Below, in pieces: positions 37,333 to 49,841 of a stretch of 64,000 nucleotides of DNA. Below the pieces are notes generated by a model. It was not told the DNA's origin and made no database searches. It was given only the letters and a program-made list of their open reading frames with translations. The DNA is taken from contig JADJPV010000002.1 in the NCBI GenBank assembly GCA_016713085.1, forward strand, positions 806,001 through 870,000. The letters are read 5' to 3'. The stretch is from Chitinophagaceae bacterium. GTDB taxonomy: Bacteria > Bacteroidota > Bacteroidia > Chitinophagales > Chitinophagaceae. The number at the start of each line of letters is the position of its first letter. The stretch's first letter is position 1. Made by a program: the position numbers and the translations under genes.

Positions 37333-37866
37333 TCAGTGCCTGGAATCTTCTTTACGCATTATTAAAGCAATAACGAAAGCAAAAAACCACTGATTGAAAT
37401 AGAAATCAAAAAGCTTTTTACTATCTGACCAAGTTTCTGTAGCTTTTTTCATTTCATCAAATTGTTTCAGTGAATCTTCTCTTTGTTTAGCAGAAATCTG
37501 ACCCTCTGGCATTTTATCAAACATTTGCTCCATTCCTGCTTTCATTCTATTTACAACATCAGGATCAATTACTGTAAGATGGAGATAATTATAGATCCCA
37601 TATATCAATTCAAATATTAGAACCGAAATGAATAGCGTTTGAAACAAATTCTTTAAATCAATTACTCTGCGTGGCTCAAGTTTTCTTCGCTGGTAAGCCT
37701 CGAAAAAAAGGAATCCCAAAACAAGTATGTAGCCAAAAAATGCTATTGACCCAAAAACAATAAAATTTGAACTGAAAGTCCATCTTGCAAACAACACTAT
37801 TACATATAACAATCCAATCAAAACTCCATATGTTGCCCCAATTGAAATATTTTTATTCTTTTCCAT
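37333..37866 (-). CDS. DUF4199 membrane protein
   Basis: 177 residues from the ATG at 37866; a TTG two codons upstream is possible. Four hydrophobic segments with the typical order of DUF4199 (GATYGVLIGLLYVIVLFAR, FGYILVLGFLFFEAYQRR, FISVLIFELIYGIYNYLH, and a terminal FFAFVIALIMRKEDS), and a soluble loop (KMPEGQISAKQREDSLKQF). The function is unknown; genes of this type often stand next to GT2 and pyrC genes in Bacteroidota, as here. Confidence 0.85.
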   Translation of the reverse strand: MEKNKNISIGATYGVLIGLLYVIVLFARWTFSSNFIVFGSIAFFGYILVLGFLFFEAYQRRKLEPRRVIDLKNLFQTLFISVLIFELIYGIYNYLHLTVIDPDVVNRMKAGMEQMFDKMPEGQISAKQREDSLKQFDEMKKATETWSDSKKLFDFYFNQWFFAFVIALIMRKEDSRH

Positions 37867-37876
37867 AAACAAAGTT

Positions 37877-39142
37877 TTAGTTGAGTTTTAACTGATTGTT
37901 ACTGATAATGCCGATTACTTTTCCTTTCAGTTCTTTGCCAATAAAGGCAGAGTTTCTTGATTTGGATCGTATAGCATCTGTTGTAAACGTATAAGTCGTT
38001 TGAGGATCAAAGATTGTTACATTGGCCATTGATCCTTCTTTAATCGTTGGTACATCTAATCCTAAAATCTTTCTCGGATTGATGCTGATAAGCTCCACCC
38101 ATCTTTCAGCACTTAATTGATCGCCGAAAATGGCACCCATTACACCATAACATGTTTCCAGTCCAATCATACCGGGTTTAGCGTATTCAAATTCACAGAT
38201 CTTACTATCGTATTCATGCGGTTCATGATGAGTTGTAATACAATCAACCGAACCATTCAATACAGCCTGCTTCAACGCTTCTCTTTCAGTAGCAGTTCTT
38301 AAAGGCGGATATAATTTCAGGTTCGTATCATAACTCTGCAAATCTTCATCACAGAAATATAAATGTGCAGGAGTAACCGAAAAGCTTACTGCTGTTCCTA
38401 TTTGTTTGGCCCTGTTAATATACTCAATACTTTTGGGCGAAGTAATACCGGTTAAATGCAGTTTTGATTCTGCATACCTGGTGAGTTTAATATCTCTTGC
38501 CACCTGTATTTCTTCAGAAAGAATCGGTTTGCCCGGTAAGCCCAATCTTGTGCTGATGATACCTTCGTTCATTAAACCATAGGTGCCGATTGTTTTGTCA
38601 TCAGGTATCTGAATGATGGTTCCTTTAAATGCTTTTACATATTGAAGGGCTTTCAATAAAAGTCCGGCCGATTGAACAGGGTTGATGCCATCAGTAAACG
38701 CAATGGCTCCTGCCGATTGCATATCATACATTTCTGCGAGTTCTTTTCCTTCTGTTTGTTTGGTTACTGAACCGGAAGGGTGAATGCTGACAGCTGCATT
38801 TCTTGATTTTTGCACAATGTATTCAACCTGCGATTTTCCTGAAACAACCGGTTGTGTATTGGGCAGTACCATCACTTCTGTAAATCCGCCAGCAGCAGCA
38901 GCTTCAATTCCTGTTTCTAAAGTTTCTTTATATTCAAAACCAGGATCGCAGAAATGCGTAAACAAATCAAACCAGCCCGGTGAAAGATGCAGATTTGGCT
39001 GATCAATAGTCTTGTCTGTTGAAGCTGAAATAGATTGTGCAATTTGTTTGATCTGTCCGTTTTCAATCAAAACGTCCTGCGTGGTTGCATGAAATGGAGA
39101 AGCCGGATCAATAATGCGTGCCTGCCTGATGAGAATTGTCAT
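37877..39142 (-). CDS. pyrC: Dihydroorotase-like amidohydrolase with altered metal-site residues
   Basis: 421 residues, intact, matching the class I dihydroorotase family over its whole length. The usual DxHxH metal motif is replaced by DLFTHFCDPG (the first His is Phe), and the usual TDHAPH by TTHHEPHEYD (Asp replaced). Other parts are normal: GGFTEVMVLPNTQPVV, GAIAFTDGI, SPPLR-like YPPLRTATEREAL, and SINPRKILGLD. This variant is common in Bacteroidota and is annotated as dihydroorotase. Whether it catalyses or only supports aspartate carbamoyltransferase cannot be told. First gene of the minus-strand glycan operon. Confidence 0.8.
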   Translation of the reverse strand: MTILIRQARIIDPASPFHATTQDVLIENGQIKQIAQSISASTDKTIDQPNLHLSPGWFDLFTHFCDPGFEYKETLETGIEAAAAGGFTEVMVLPNTQPVVSGKSQVEYIVQKSRNAAVSIHPSGSVTKQTEGKELAEMYDMQSAGAIAFTDGINPVQSAGLLLKALQYVKAFKGTIIQIPDDKTIGTYGLMNEGIISTRLGLPGKPILSEEIQVARDIKLTRYAESKLHLTGITSPKSIEYINRAKQIGTAVSFSVTPAHLYFCDEDLQSYDTNLKLYPPLRTATEREALKQAVLNGSVDCITTHHEPHEYDSKICEFEYAKPGMIGLETCYGVMGAIFGDQLSAERWVELISINPRKILGLDVPTIKEGSMANVTIFDPQTTYTFTTDAIRSKSRNSAFIGKELKGKVIGIISNNQLKLN

Positions 39143-39193
39143 GTAACGGGTTCATATTAATGCGGCGCTAAGATCGTTGTTTTTTTGATTGAT

Positions 39194-39225
39194 TTTGTAT
39201 CAAATGCATTTAAATCTTACTTTTG
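39194..39225 (+). promoter_or_regulatory. Promoter of the tRNA-Pro gene pair
   Basis: TTTG at 39194-39197, 20-base spacer, TACTTTTG at 39218-39225. This fits the Bacteroidota -33/-7 consensus (TTTG and TAnnTTTG) well and lies 40 bases before the mature tRNA. Confidence 0.7.
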
Positions 39226-39265
39226 CCCCCCACACAAATTCAGTGATGAATTTCGGTTTTCAGTT

Positions 39266-39339
39266 CGGGACGTAGCGCAGCCCGGTAGCGCACTAGCATG
39301 GGGTGCTAGGGGTCGCAAGTTCGAATCTTGTCGTCCCGA
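39266..39339 (+). tRNA. tRNA-Pro (anticodon GGG)
   Basis: 74 bases. The acceptor CGGGACG pairs with CGTCCCG, the anticodon stem is CTAGC/GCTAG with loop ATGGGGT, and the T arm contains GTTCGAATC. The CCA end is not encoded. Confidence 0.95.
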
Positions 39340-39349
39340 CTTGTAAAGG

Positions 39350-39374
39350 CTTCACTGAAGAGTGAAGTTTTTTT
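39350..39374 (+). terminator. Intrinsic terminator between the two tRNA-Pro genes
   Basis: CTTCACT, loop GAAG, AGTGAAG, then seven T. It should end most transcripts of the first tRNA, so the second may depend on read-through or its own promoter. Confidence 0.8.
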
Positions 39375-39389
39375 GTTATTACCGGTATT

Positions 39390-39463
<74 letters not shown>

Positions 39464-39616
39464 CTTTTTTAAGTTGTATGTTGGAAGCTATTGTTTATTT
39501 AATAGCTTCTTAATTGCTGATTAATTCTTTTAAATCAACGAAACTAACAGTCATTCCTCCTTCATGTCTTAATTTCGCTACAAGAAAAGAGTGCATTCAT
39601 ACATTAACTATTTGAG

Positions 39617-42538
39617 ATGAAGGAGAAGTTGCAGCAACTGAAAGCAGAATTAGAAGGGGATTTATTTCTTGACGATACAATCAGGACTTTATACGCTACC
39701 GATGCATCGGCTTACCGGGAAATGCCGTTGGCTGTTGCCATTCCCAAAACAAAAGATGACATTAAAAAACTGATTGCCTTTGCTGCTGCTGAACAGACAT
39801 CCGTTATTCCACGCACGGCAGGTACTTCACTGGCAGGACAGGTTGTGGGCAATGGGATCATCGTTGATGTATCAAAAAATTTCGCTCAAATACTTGAACT
39901 GAATAAAGAAGAGAGCTGGGTTCGTGTGGAACCGGGTGTTATCCGTGATGAATTAAATATGTTTCTGAAACCGCATGGTTTGTTCTTTGGCCCTGAAACT
40001 TCTACAGCCAACCGTGCCATGATGGGCGGAATGGTGGGCAATAATTCCTGCGGAAGTAATTCTGTTGTGTACAGAAGTACAAGAGAACATCTGCTTGAAG
40101 TAAAAGCGTTATTGAGTGATGGATCTGAAACAGTGTTCAAAACATTATCGATTGATGAGTTTCATCAGAAATGCGAACTGGATAATTTAGAAGGGAAGAT
40201 TTATAAAAACGTAAGAAGCTTATTAAGTAATTACGAAAACCAGGAAGAAATCAGGAAAGAGTTTCCAAAAAAATCTGTTGAACGCCGCAATACAGGTTAT
40301 GCCATTGATTTGCTGGTTGAAACAGCTCCGTTTACTGCAGGTGGTGAAGATTTTAATTTCTGTCAGCTGATTGCAGGTTCAGAAGGAACGCTGGCTTTTC
40401 TTACAGAAATTAAATTAAATGTTGTTCCATTACCGCCAAAAGAAATTGGTTTGTTATGTGTGCACTTTAATTCCATTGATGAATCATTAAGAGCCAACCT
40501 AATTGGTTTAAAATATAAACCCAGTGCAAGTGAACTGATCGATCATTATATTTTAGAATGCACCAAGGGAAATATTGAACAGAGCAAGAACCGTTTTTTT
40601 GTACAGGGCGACCCGGGTGCTATTCTTGTGATTGAATTCGCAAAAGAAACCAAAGAAGAAATTCTGGAGATAACGAAACAGGTAGAAGCAGAAATGCGTG
40701 CTGCAGGATTGGGTTATCATTTTCCTGTTTTATTTGGAGCTGATACAAAAAATCTGGGCGCTTCGTAAAGCCGGACTTGGTTTGCTGGCCAATCTTCCCG
40801 GCAACGAAAAGGCTGTGGCGGTAATAGAAGATACTGCAGTGGATGTAAATGATCTGCCTGAATTTATCCGTGAGTTTAATGTTGTGTTGAAAAAGCATGG
40901 ATTGTATTCGGTGCACTATGCACATGCAGGTTCGGGTGAAATACATCTTCGTCCTATCATCAACTTAAAAACAAAAGAAGGCAATAAACTCTTCCGCAGC
41001 ATTGCTGAAGAAGTAGCCACACTGGTTAAAAAATACAAAGGTTCATTGAGTGGTGAACATGGTGATGGACGTTTGCGTGGAGAGTTTATTAAACAAATGG
41101 TGGGAGAGAAGAATTATGAATTGCTGAAGCAGGTGAAGTATAGCTGGGACCCCAATAATATTTTCAATCCCAATAAGATTGTTGATACACCTTCGATGAA
41201 CACAATGCTGCGTTATGAACCAGGGCAGTTTACGCCGGAGTTCAAAACCATTTTCCGTTTTCATCAGCAGGATATTCTGCAGCATGCAGAACAATGCAAC
41301 GGATCGGGTGATTGCCGTAAAACACATTTGAGTGGCGGAACCATGTGTCCATCTTTTATGGCAACACGCAATGAAAAAGATACAACAAGAGCAAGAGCAA
41401 ATATTCTGCGTGAATTCTTAACTCATTCCAATAAACTGAACCGCTACGATCATAAAGAAATTTATGATGTAATGAGTTTGTGTTTGAGCTGCAAAGCCTG
41501 TAAGAGTGAATGTCCATCGAATGTGGATATGGCGAAACTGAAAGCAGAATTCCTGCAGCATTATTATGATGCCAATGGTGTTCCTTTCCGTTCAAGGATG
41601 ATTGCCAATTTCACTGCCAGTGCAAAAGTGGGTTCTGTTGCACCATCGGTTTACAATTTCTTCATGACAAATAACTTTACCAGTAATATTATAAAACGTA
41701 CTGTTGGATTTGCTGTGAAGCGTTCAATGCCGACACTATCGAAAGTGACCTTGAAAGACTGGTTTGGGAAAAGACCAACAACCAACAACCCAAAGCCAAT
41801 AGTTAAAGGGAAAGTATATTTATTCTGTGATGAGTTTACCAATTACAACGATGCACATATTGGTATCACTGCTGTTCAGTTATTGGAGAAGTTAGGTTAT
41901 GAAGTAGTGATTCCTCAACATGAAGAAAGCGGAAGAACCTGGCTGTCGAAAGGGTTGGTAAGAAAAGCAAAACTGATCGCCAATAAGAATATTGAATTGC
42001 TGAAGGATTTAATTACTGAGGAAACACCATTGATTGGCATTGAGCCATCAGCCATCTTAACTTTCCGTGATGAATATCCTGACCTGGCAACAGATGAAAA
42101 CCTGGCTGCTGCAAAGTCATTGGCGAAAAATGCATTATTCATTGATGAATTTCTTGTTAAAGAAATAGAAAAAGGAATGATCAGTAAAGAGTTGTTTACC
42201 AAAGAATCAAAGTTAATCCAGCTGCATGGGCATTGTCAGCAGAAAGCAGTTGGTTCGCTTGCAGGTTCAGTTAAGCTGTTATCATTTCCGGAAAATTATA
42301 AAGTGGAAGCTATCCCTTCAGGATGTTGTGGTATGGCAGGTTCTTTTGGATATGAAAAAGAACACTATGATGTGTCGATGCAGATAGGAGAGCTCGTGTT
42401 ATTCCCAACTGTCCGTAAACAGGAAGCAGAAACCATTATTGCTGCTCCGGGTACAAGTTGCCGTCACCAGATAAAAGATGGAACGCAGAAAAAGCGTTTC
42501 ATACAGTTGAAGTATTGTACAACGCTTTACTGTACTGA
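39617..42538 (+). CDS. FAD-binding and Fe-S oxidoreductase (D-2-hydroxyacid dehydrogenase type), two frame breaks
   Basis: About 973 residues, combining an FAD-binding PCMH domain (residues 30-260: VIPRTAGTSLAGQVVGNGII, GPETSTANRAMMGGMVGNNS, IAGSEGTLAFLTEI), an FAD-oxidase C-terminal domain (YAHAGSGEIHLRP, SGEHGDGRLRGEF), a 4Fe-4S domain (CNGSGDC, CLSCKACKSECPSNVD) and two CCG-type domains (GHCQQKA, IPSGCCGMAGSFGYE). Such proteins oxidise D-lactate, glycolate or related acids and pass electrons to quinone. Frame breaks at A40747-40752 and A42489-42493. The repaired end is VEVLYNALLY at 42538. Confidence 0.87.
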
Positions 42539-42664
42539 TTTTTGTCACTTACAAACAAATATAAGGTTGGCATTTGATTCAATAAAATGGGCTTCCTGTC
42601 TTTTTCAAAATGATTTAGATACGCTCATTAATCAGCATTGAAATTTTTATTCAACGTATTGGTA

Positions 42665-45102
42665 TCATTTTTTCACTTGAAACTGCAGCGTTTGACTGCC
42701 AGTTTTACCATTTTCAGAAAGACCTTGCAATACAATTACGTAATTACCGGGCAAATCGGAACAATAAAAGCTGATTTCCTTTTTCCCCGTTTCATTAATT
42801 ATAATATCGGGAGCCCAATACAAAACGTTTCTGTAATCCGGAAGCCTGGTTTCATACTGTTCTTTTGACTCATAAACAGGGGAAAAAAACTTTCGTTGTA
42901 ATTGGAGGCCTTCATAGTCTATAACAGTAGCATTGGGATCCAACTCATATTCACTAAGGTTGCCACCATATGTAACCATATTTACAATTCCACTGAAAAG
43001 CATGTTCTCAAAGTGGTACATTCGTTCAATGACCTCCAGCTTTTCTATATTCAATGGGTTATACGACATTAGTTTATTACCGTTAAAAACAGGTACTCCA
43101 TTGAGAAGCAGCAGCGGATCTTCGTCAAAAAATAGCTGTTGATTGATGTTGTATACAGAAAATCGATAATTCCCATTTATTTTCTTTACTTTAACTTCTC
43201 TCACGTATTCAATCATTACCTCTTCCATTGTTGTAAATCTTACATAATTATCCAGTAAGTATGTAATATCCGGCTTAAAGAAAAAGGCACTGCTATCAAT
43301 TAGTGTATTGTATTGATTAAATTTTTGATTGTTGTAAACAGCCTGTATCTGAAGAGCTGCATGACGTTTTTCTAATTCCGGTTTCTTCAACTGCTGCAAA
43401 GAGAAAATGGGTAATGGTCTGTTTGCATAACCAGATGAAAAAGGGTTGTCAATCTCTACACTATACAAACTGTCTTTTTGTGAATTCGCCTGAACAATAA
43501 TTTCACCCTCATTATAAAAATCTTTGTTATTGAACATTACCTTTCCGTTTGTATCACTTAAGGCTGTGTGCAACTGTAATCGCTTTCCAACTACAGAAAA
43601 ATACACGGGAATATCTTTTTCGGGTAAGTTTGATCCGGTTTTTACCACTCTTCCTGTAACAATATGGCCATTGTACTCTGGTAAAAATTTTAATACTGGT
43701 TTATTTCTCTCCTGTATATCTTCCCATTTAAATCTTCTCCATCCATGTGTAAGCATAAGGTTATCCATCGCTTCATGAACTTCCGGTGTATTTGTGCTAA
43801 AGTAATATTGTTGTGATTCAATCGTTCCTGTTAGGTCAGAAGTTAGCCATAAATAATTTCCTATATTCATTTCATCTGCAGGTTGCAGCGAATCAGTCAA
43901 ATAAACAGCCATTGACATTTTACTTTTTTTAGTTCTCCATTACTGTCACTTACTGATATGTTAATATTTACTTTATTCCGAACACCATAATCTGCTGAAT
44001 CAGTTTCCATCATTACCTGCAGTTGTTTTTCCGGGTATTTAAAAAATAAACGTTCACAAACAGGATGATTACTTGCGTCAAACAGGGTGAAATGTGTTAT
44101 GCCTTCACCTAATTTATCTTTAGCAATCAAAAAATCAAGAGCCCCATATTCAAGTTTCCCTGACAAAGCAAGCTTTATTGAATTTCTGGTATGTGCAAAC
44201 AAATACACTGGATTGAAATCAAAATCATGTCCTGCAGCTTTAACAGTAACTTTAAGCTGGTCTGCATCATGATCCGTTAACTGCATTACATAACCATTTT
44301 CGTATGCTTCGGGCAGTTGCTCTGATACGGTTTCTGCATGCGGGAGAGCAACGAGTGCCCTGTAGGTTTGACCAGATTCTGGTTTCAGATTAAAATGCCC
44401 AATACCAAATTTCACTGTGTTAAACTGAAGAATTGTATCATTCGCATCGTTAATAATTACTCCACTGATATTTATTCCTTTCCCATTTTTATCAACCATT
44501 CGAACGGCGACCTTACTCTCAATATTGTTAACCAGATTACCACCTTCTGGAAAGAACTGGAGATCGTATTTTTTTATCGATTGTACAATTGTATCTTCTG
44601 CTGGTTTTTTTGAATTAACGATGGTGAGTGTTTTTTCAAAAAAATAATCAGCACTAAAATTTTTCATCCAATTTGTATAAGCCCTTAGTTTATACCTGCC
44701 TGAAATCAAAGTAACAGGCAATTGTAAAGAACCATTACCATCACCATTTTTCAAGGCTATCTTGGTTTGCAATACGGAATGATTATTTCTGTCAAGAATT
44801 TCTACATAAGCCAGTTTACTAAAATCAAGAGGATTGTGAACCACAGCGTCAACATTGTAAATTTTAAACCAGCAAAGCTCTCCAGCCAGGTAAAATGTTT
44901 TATCTGTATGCAGGTATATTTTTTCCTGTATTATAGTTTGGCGATAGTTTTCAAATTGATTTAAAACAGCTTCATTCGGTTGATTTTGTGCTTTAGCCTG
45001 TACAGCCAAAAAAACAGCAACCAGAAAGCCAATCAAACTATTCACTAATTTCCTCTTCAAGGGGTTCTGTTTTGTAAAATTTATATTGATTATATATTTC
45101 AT
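42665..45102 (-). CDS. Periplasmic/outer membrane protein with MG2-like and TonB-plug-like domains, one frame break
   Basis: About 812 residues. Signal-like N terminus (FLVAVFLAVQAKAQ near residue 39), then a macroglobulin-like beta domain (IYLHTDKTFYLAGELCWFKI, YKLRAYTNWMKNF, FFPEGGNLVNNIESKVAVR). After the break the C-terminal half has a carboxypeptidase-like repeat region and a plug-like segment (PLLLLNGVPVFNGNKLMSYN, NIEKLEVIERM, GIVNMVTYGG). The frame breaks at 43918-43921 and is repaired with one base (LKKVKMSMAVYLTD). Such proteins are typical last partners of TonB/DUF4249 operons in Bacteroidota. The function is unknown; transport or surface display is inferred. Confidence 0.72.
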
Positions 45103-45116
45103 CGGTTATACACGGG

Positions 45117-46300
45117 TTATGGCCAAAAAAATGGTTTAACATTTGAGCCTCTTACAGTACAGTCTACACATTCACTCGATGCAACATCAAAAGATAAAAT
45201 TTTAGGTGGAAATGTTGGAGGAGTAGCATATGTTGAAGGGAGAGTAGGAGTTACTCCTGCCATTTTTTTAATTATAGTATCACTGACGTTTGTAAGTGAA
45301 GAAAAAGAACAGGTAATTGGATAAAAATTCCACCCTCCCACATTCTGTGCTGAAATGAAAATTCGTCTTTCAGTAATATTGCAAATATTTACATAACCTA
45401 TCACTGGCTCGGACGGATCAGATACACAATGAATATTTCCTTTTAATTCACCCGGCTGTGCATCAAAAATACTTCCCAGTTGTTCCGTATTTTTCTTGAG
45501 TTTTTCAAGAAATTCATAGCCTTCTTTACTTAACCCGTATTGTTTTATGTTGATACTGTACAGGATACTCAATTTCTCCGAACCTCCTGATACGAATGCA
45601 ATTGGCATGTAAATGAAGTCCCTTTCCAGTTTTGCTGAAGAACCAATAAGTAATTCGCTGGATGTATTGGATTGCCAACACCTGTATATTGAGGAGTCAA
45701 TACCAAAGTTTACACTGTCACGATAAGCTATTGAAAAACTATCTCTGTTAAACCTGTCTTTAAATCCCTGGAATTTCAGCATAGATGCGAACTGCGATTT
45801 TATTTCCCATGTTTCAATATAATCCCATTGGTAGTAACGGGTATTATTAAGCTGATTGTTTGTAGTTAAATATAATTGAAGACCTCCGTTCTCTAATTTC
45901 CATGTAATACTGTCAATTGGAGGAGAGGCTTGAACGTCAGCAAAATCAGACAGGTATTCTTTTCCTGCTGCTGTTTTAATTCGCAACCTGTATTGCACAG
46001 TTGAGTTCAGGGGCAGGTTGCTGGCAGTATAATTTCCTTCACTGCTTTCTGTAAGATTATATGAACTGTTATCATTCCCTTCCACTTTTACCAAAGCACC
46101 TTTTTCGTATTTAATACTCTGCAATTGATTTTCCAGTTTTAGTGTTCTGCTTAATTTAATGGTCGTGTTTCCCTGACCACTGCTAATAGATCCTTCTACT
46201 ACAAGAAAACCTGTATTGGGGATATGAAGGGTCAGTTGTAGTTTTCTTTACAGCCAGCAAGCAGCAAAAAAAGCAACAGGTATATAGAAAGTTTTTTCAT
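45117..46300 (-). CDS. DUF4249 lipoprotein, one frame break
   Basis: About 394 residues. Start MKKLSIYLLLFLLLAGC (lipobox LAGC) at 46300, three bases after the receptor stop. The break at 46242-46245 is repaired with one A, giving CKEKLQLTLHIPNTGFLVVEG, the usual DUF4249 start. Domain features: LNSTVQYRLRIKTAAGKEYL, YYQWDYIETWEIKS, and GYVNICNITERRIFIS. DUF4249 lipoproteins occur directly with STN/TonB receptors, as here, and are thought to help substrate binding at the outer membrane. Confidence 0.82.
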
Positions 46301-46303
46301 TTT

Positions 46304-49091
46304 TTAAAACTTGATGTTAAAGTTTGCATAAGGAATAGCACTTCCAAAAATGGATAGTTTATAGCCATTGATTGCTCCATTCTCCGACACATAATAAACT
46401 GAATAGGGGATTTTTTCTGCCAGTTAAATTAAACACACCAAATGTCCATGAAGTGTGAAATTTTTGGTGAACCTTATGATTGCCTTCAATAGTCATTGCA
46501 ATATCTGAGCGGAAATAATCAGGTATTCGATAGGCATTTCGATTTGTGTAAAGTGTTCGTTGCCCTCCTGCATAATAAAATAAGCCTATTGGCAAAGTAA
46601 TGGGCCGTCCTGTGCTGTAAGTAGAGTTAAATGATACACTAAAACGGTGATTGAAACGATAGTTGCTAATAAGCGTAATGTCATGCGGCTTATCATAGTT
46701 TGCCGGATAGTAATTACCATTGTTGATCATTTCCCCGGCCAGTGGGTCATCTACTTTTAATAGAATACGTGACCATGTATAACTAATCCACCCATTTAGT
46801 TTGCCAGCTGTCTTTTTAATCAGCAACTCAACACCATAAGCTTTCCCCTTGGTGCCTAATACATCTCTTTCGAGGTTAGGGTTCATTACCAGCTTTGCTC
46901 CGCTTTTATAATCAAGATAATTGGTTATATTTTTATAATATGCTTCTATTGAAGTTTCAATTGTATTTGAAGCAAAGTTTTTATATAAACCGAGGGAAAA
47001 CTGACTTCCATACTGTGGCTTAATGTTGGGGTCACTCAACTTCCAGATATCGGTTGGCGACATGGCTGCCGTGTTTGAAATAGAATGAATAAACTGGCGT
47101 TGTGTATTGAACGCAGCCTTGATTGAGAAGCTGTCGTTGAAGAGATAAACCAATGATAAGCGAATTTCAGGACCGCCATAAGTCTTAATAAAATCTCCAT
47201 TTCCAAATTTGTCTGATCCAATATTATTGGCTTCTGTAACAGGGAGTCCTGGTGCATAACGATTTATGTTTTTCGGCCCGAGATAATTAAAAACACTGTA
47301 ACGGATTCCTGCATCAACAGAAAATGAGTTGAACTTATATTTATCGCTTATGTATAAGGAGCTTTCCAGTGCCTGCTCTGGTGCAATTACATCCGAAATA
47401 ACTAATGATTCATCACCAAAAGGCTGATACGACCCAGGGTTTAATTTATAAAAAAGAGAATTTAATCCAAAATCGAAACTATGCTTATTGTTTAAGTAAT
47501 AATTGAAGTGTGTTCTGAAATATGTTTGGTTGATAGCAAAATTCAGTTTATAGCCAGTAGCGGGCAAATAATTACTTGATGTGTAATACTCATAACTGTC
47601 GTAACCTGCTGCAGTAACATTGTTGAATTTATTATTAAAAATATGTTTCCATTTTACTGATATGTTTTTATTGCCATAGCCAAACAACGTATCACTGTTG
47701 AGATTAAACCGATCGGTGCTCATATATCCGGTAATATAAATAGTATTCTTTTTATTAATCTCATGACTAATATTGAGATTAAGATCATAAAATGCAGCCT
47801 GACTGTTTTTATATTGATCTGGTAACAGGTTCAGCAGCCAGTTTGCATAGGTGGTTCGTCCTGCAATAATGAACGATGATTTTTCCTTTACTAAAGGACC
47901 TTCCAGTTCAAGCCTGCTCGTTAACAAGCCAACACCAGCCGAGCCAGCCATTTTTTTCTTATTCCCTTCACGGCTATTTATGTTGAGAACTGATGAAAGT
48001 CGACCACCGTAACGAACAGGGACGCTGCTTTTGAATAATTCAACATCTTTTACCACTTCAGGGTTTAAGGCAGAAAACATCCCAAAAAAATGGGATGGAT
48101 TATAAATCGTGGCTTCATTAAACAGAATGAGATTTTGATCTGCAGCACCACCACGTACATTTAATCCTGTACTTGCCTCACCAACAGTTTTAACACCCGG
48201 AAGAGTGGTTACTACACGCAAAAGATCAGCTTCACCAAAAACAACCGGAACCTGTTTGATGGTTTTAATATCAATTTTCTGTACGCTCATTTGCGTACCT
48301 TTTATATTAGTAATTTTCTGTGCAGAAATAGTGATATTCTTCAGCGTCATTACTTTTGAGACTAATTCAATATTCAATTTGCCATTACTATGTAAGAAGA
48401 TCTGTCGCCTTGTATCATTCATGCCAAGGCTTTGGATGTTGAGTATATGCTTGCCTTTCGGCAAGGAAAGTGAAAAGTAACCATATTCATCAGTTGTTGC
48501 TCCAAAACCTGTTTTATCAATGTATACAGAAGCACCTGCAATTGGCTCTCCTGTTTTTGCATCACTTACGTAACCGGCAATGGTAGCTGTACTTTGCTTA
48601 TTTGGTGAAGATCTGTCCCCAACTTCATACAATTTGTTTTCCAACAAGGCTTTTTCAGTTGGTTTGACAGGGTTGGCTTCACGATTTTCAGTCACTTCAT
48701 AAGTAACTTCATATTCAGACTTTACGTTATTTTTTTTTGTGGATGTAAAAAAATCATCTGACAATTTAAGATTTGGCTTTCGTTCTTTACTAATAAACAC
48801 ATGCTTCTCATTGTCTATTTCGTAAACAAAAGGAGTTTTCGAAAACACCTGGTTTAAAACTGACAGAAAGGATTGGTTCACGCAATCTACAGTGACTTTT
48901 AGCGTATCCAACTGCTGGAGATCGTAATAAAAATAATAACCTGATTGTTTTTCCAACAGTTTAACAAGGTCAGTTATTGAAATATTTTCAGTTTTTAGTG
49001 TAACAAGAACGGTTGATGTGTCTTTTTGACCATAAGTATTCAGGAAACTGAAAAGAACAATTGTAAACAGTATATTCCGGGGCATTGTCAT
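46304..49091 (-). CDS. TonB-dependent receptor with STN and carboxypeptidase-like domains, one frame break near the C terminus
   Basis: About 929 residues. Signal peptide (residues 1-21), STN domain (residues 28-105: LKTENISITDLVKLLEKQSG, FVYEIDNEKHVFIS), carboxypeptidase-like domain (about 170-250: ATIAGYVSDAKTGEPIAGAS), plug (VPVVFGEADLLRVVTTLPGV, STGLNVRGGAADQNL) and a barrel. Next to the barrel end the frame breaks near 46406-46416; repaired, it ends SIFGSAIPYANFNIKF, the usual aromatic close. STN domains allow signalling to anti-sigma factors; no such gene is adjacent. Substrate unknown. Confidence 0.88.
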
Positions 49092-49092
49092 T

Positions 49093-49841
49093 TTACTTTG
49101 TTATCTGGTCATAAAATGCAGTTACCTCAATCAACATACGCTCTCTGTCTTCTTTATAGCTTAATTGTTGAATTTGTATAAAGAGATCAATTTTATCACG
49201 TTTGTCATTATAAATTTGGGATATTGACTGTTTATTTTTTACTGTGTAGATATGGTTATTCATTTGAATATAGTATTTTGTTTCTGTCTCTATATTTTTC
49301 AAAACCCCTTCTCCTTTAGTTCTGAAAAAGTCTTTGATCTTTTTTGTTTCCTTTTAATAAGCGCACTTTTCCCCTCATATAGAAGTTCATAGAACCCGGG
49401 CTTAATAGCAGGCTGAACGAGCTCATCTTCCGTGATATGTATAAAGTTGTGTGCTAAAATTTCAAAACGGGATATTCTATTTGATAATAATTGAATGAGG
49501 AGGTTGCTTTGATGAAGCACTACAACGCCAGCTACTTCATCATAAGATAAAAGAACGTCAGGGTAGAAAATGCTATCGTAAACAATAGAACCTTGTTCAG
49601 GATTGCCTGAACTAAAATATGGATGACCTTCTTCAAATGGGAATGTATATCCATAATAACTGACTCCATTGAATACACCACGTTGATTACCCATTTGCTT
49701 ATGATAAAGTAAAACTGTGTTTTCGATTGCTTTCTTATAAAAAAAAGTGTCGGCTTGGGAAGATTGTGCAACAGATTGATAATGAAGACAAATTATGCAG
49801 GGAAAAAAAAGTGAAATTACATTTATAAAATATTTTCTCAT
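49093..49841 (-). CDS. Conserved secreted hypothetical protein upstream of the receptor, one frame break
   Basis: About 249 residues after repair. Signal peptide (residues 1-25, ending SVAQ), a first part with YYGYTFPFEEGHPYFSSG, VVVLHQSNLLIQLLSNR, GFYELLYEGKSALIKRKQKR and, after the break, NIETETKYYIQMNNHIYTVK and LLIEVTAFYDQI-like ending AFYDQITK. The frame breaks at A49301-49304 (plus strand), mended by one base (KGFLKNIETE). I have met homologues of this pattern beside STN/TonB receptors. Function unknown, probably an accessory to the receptor, whose start lies one base downstream. Confidence 0.68.
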
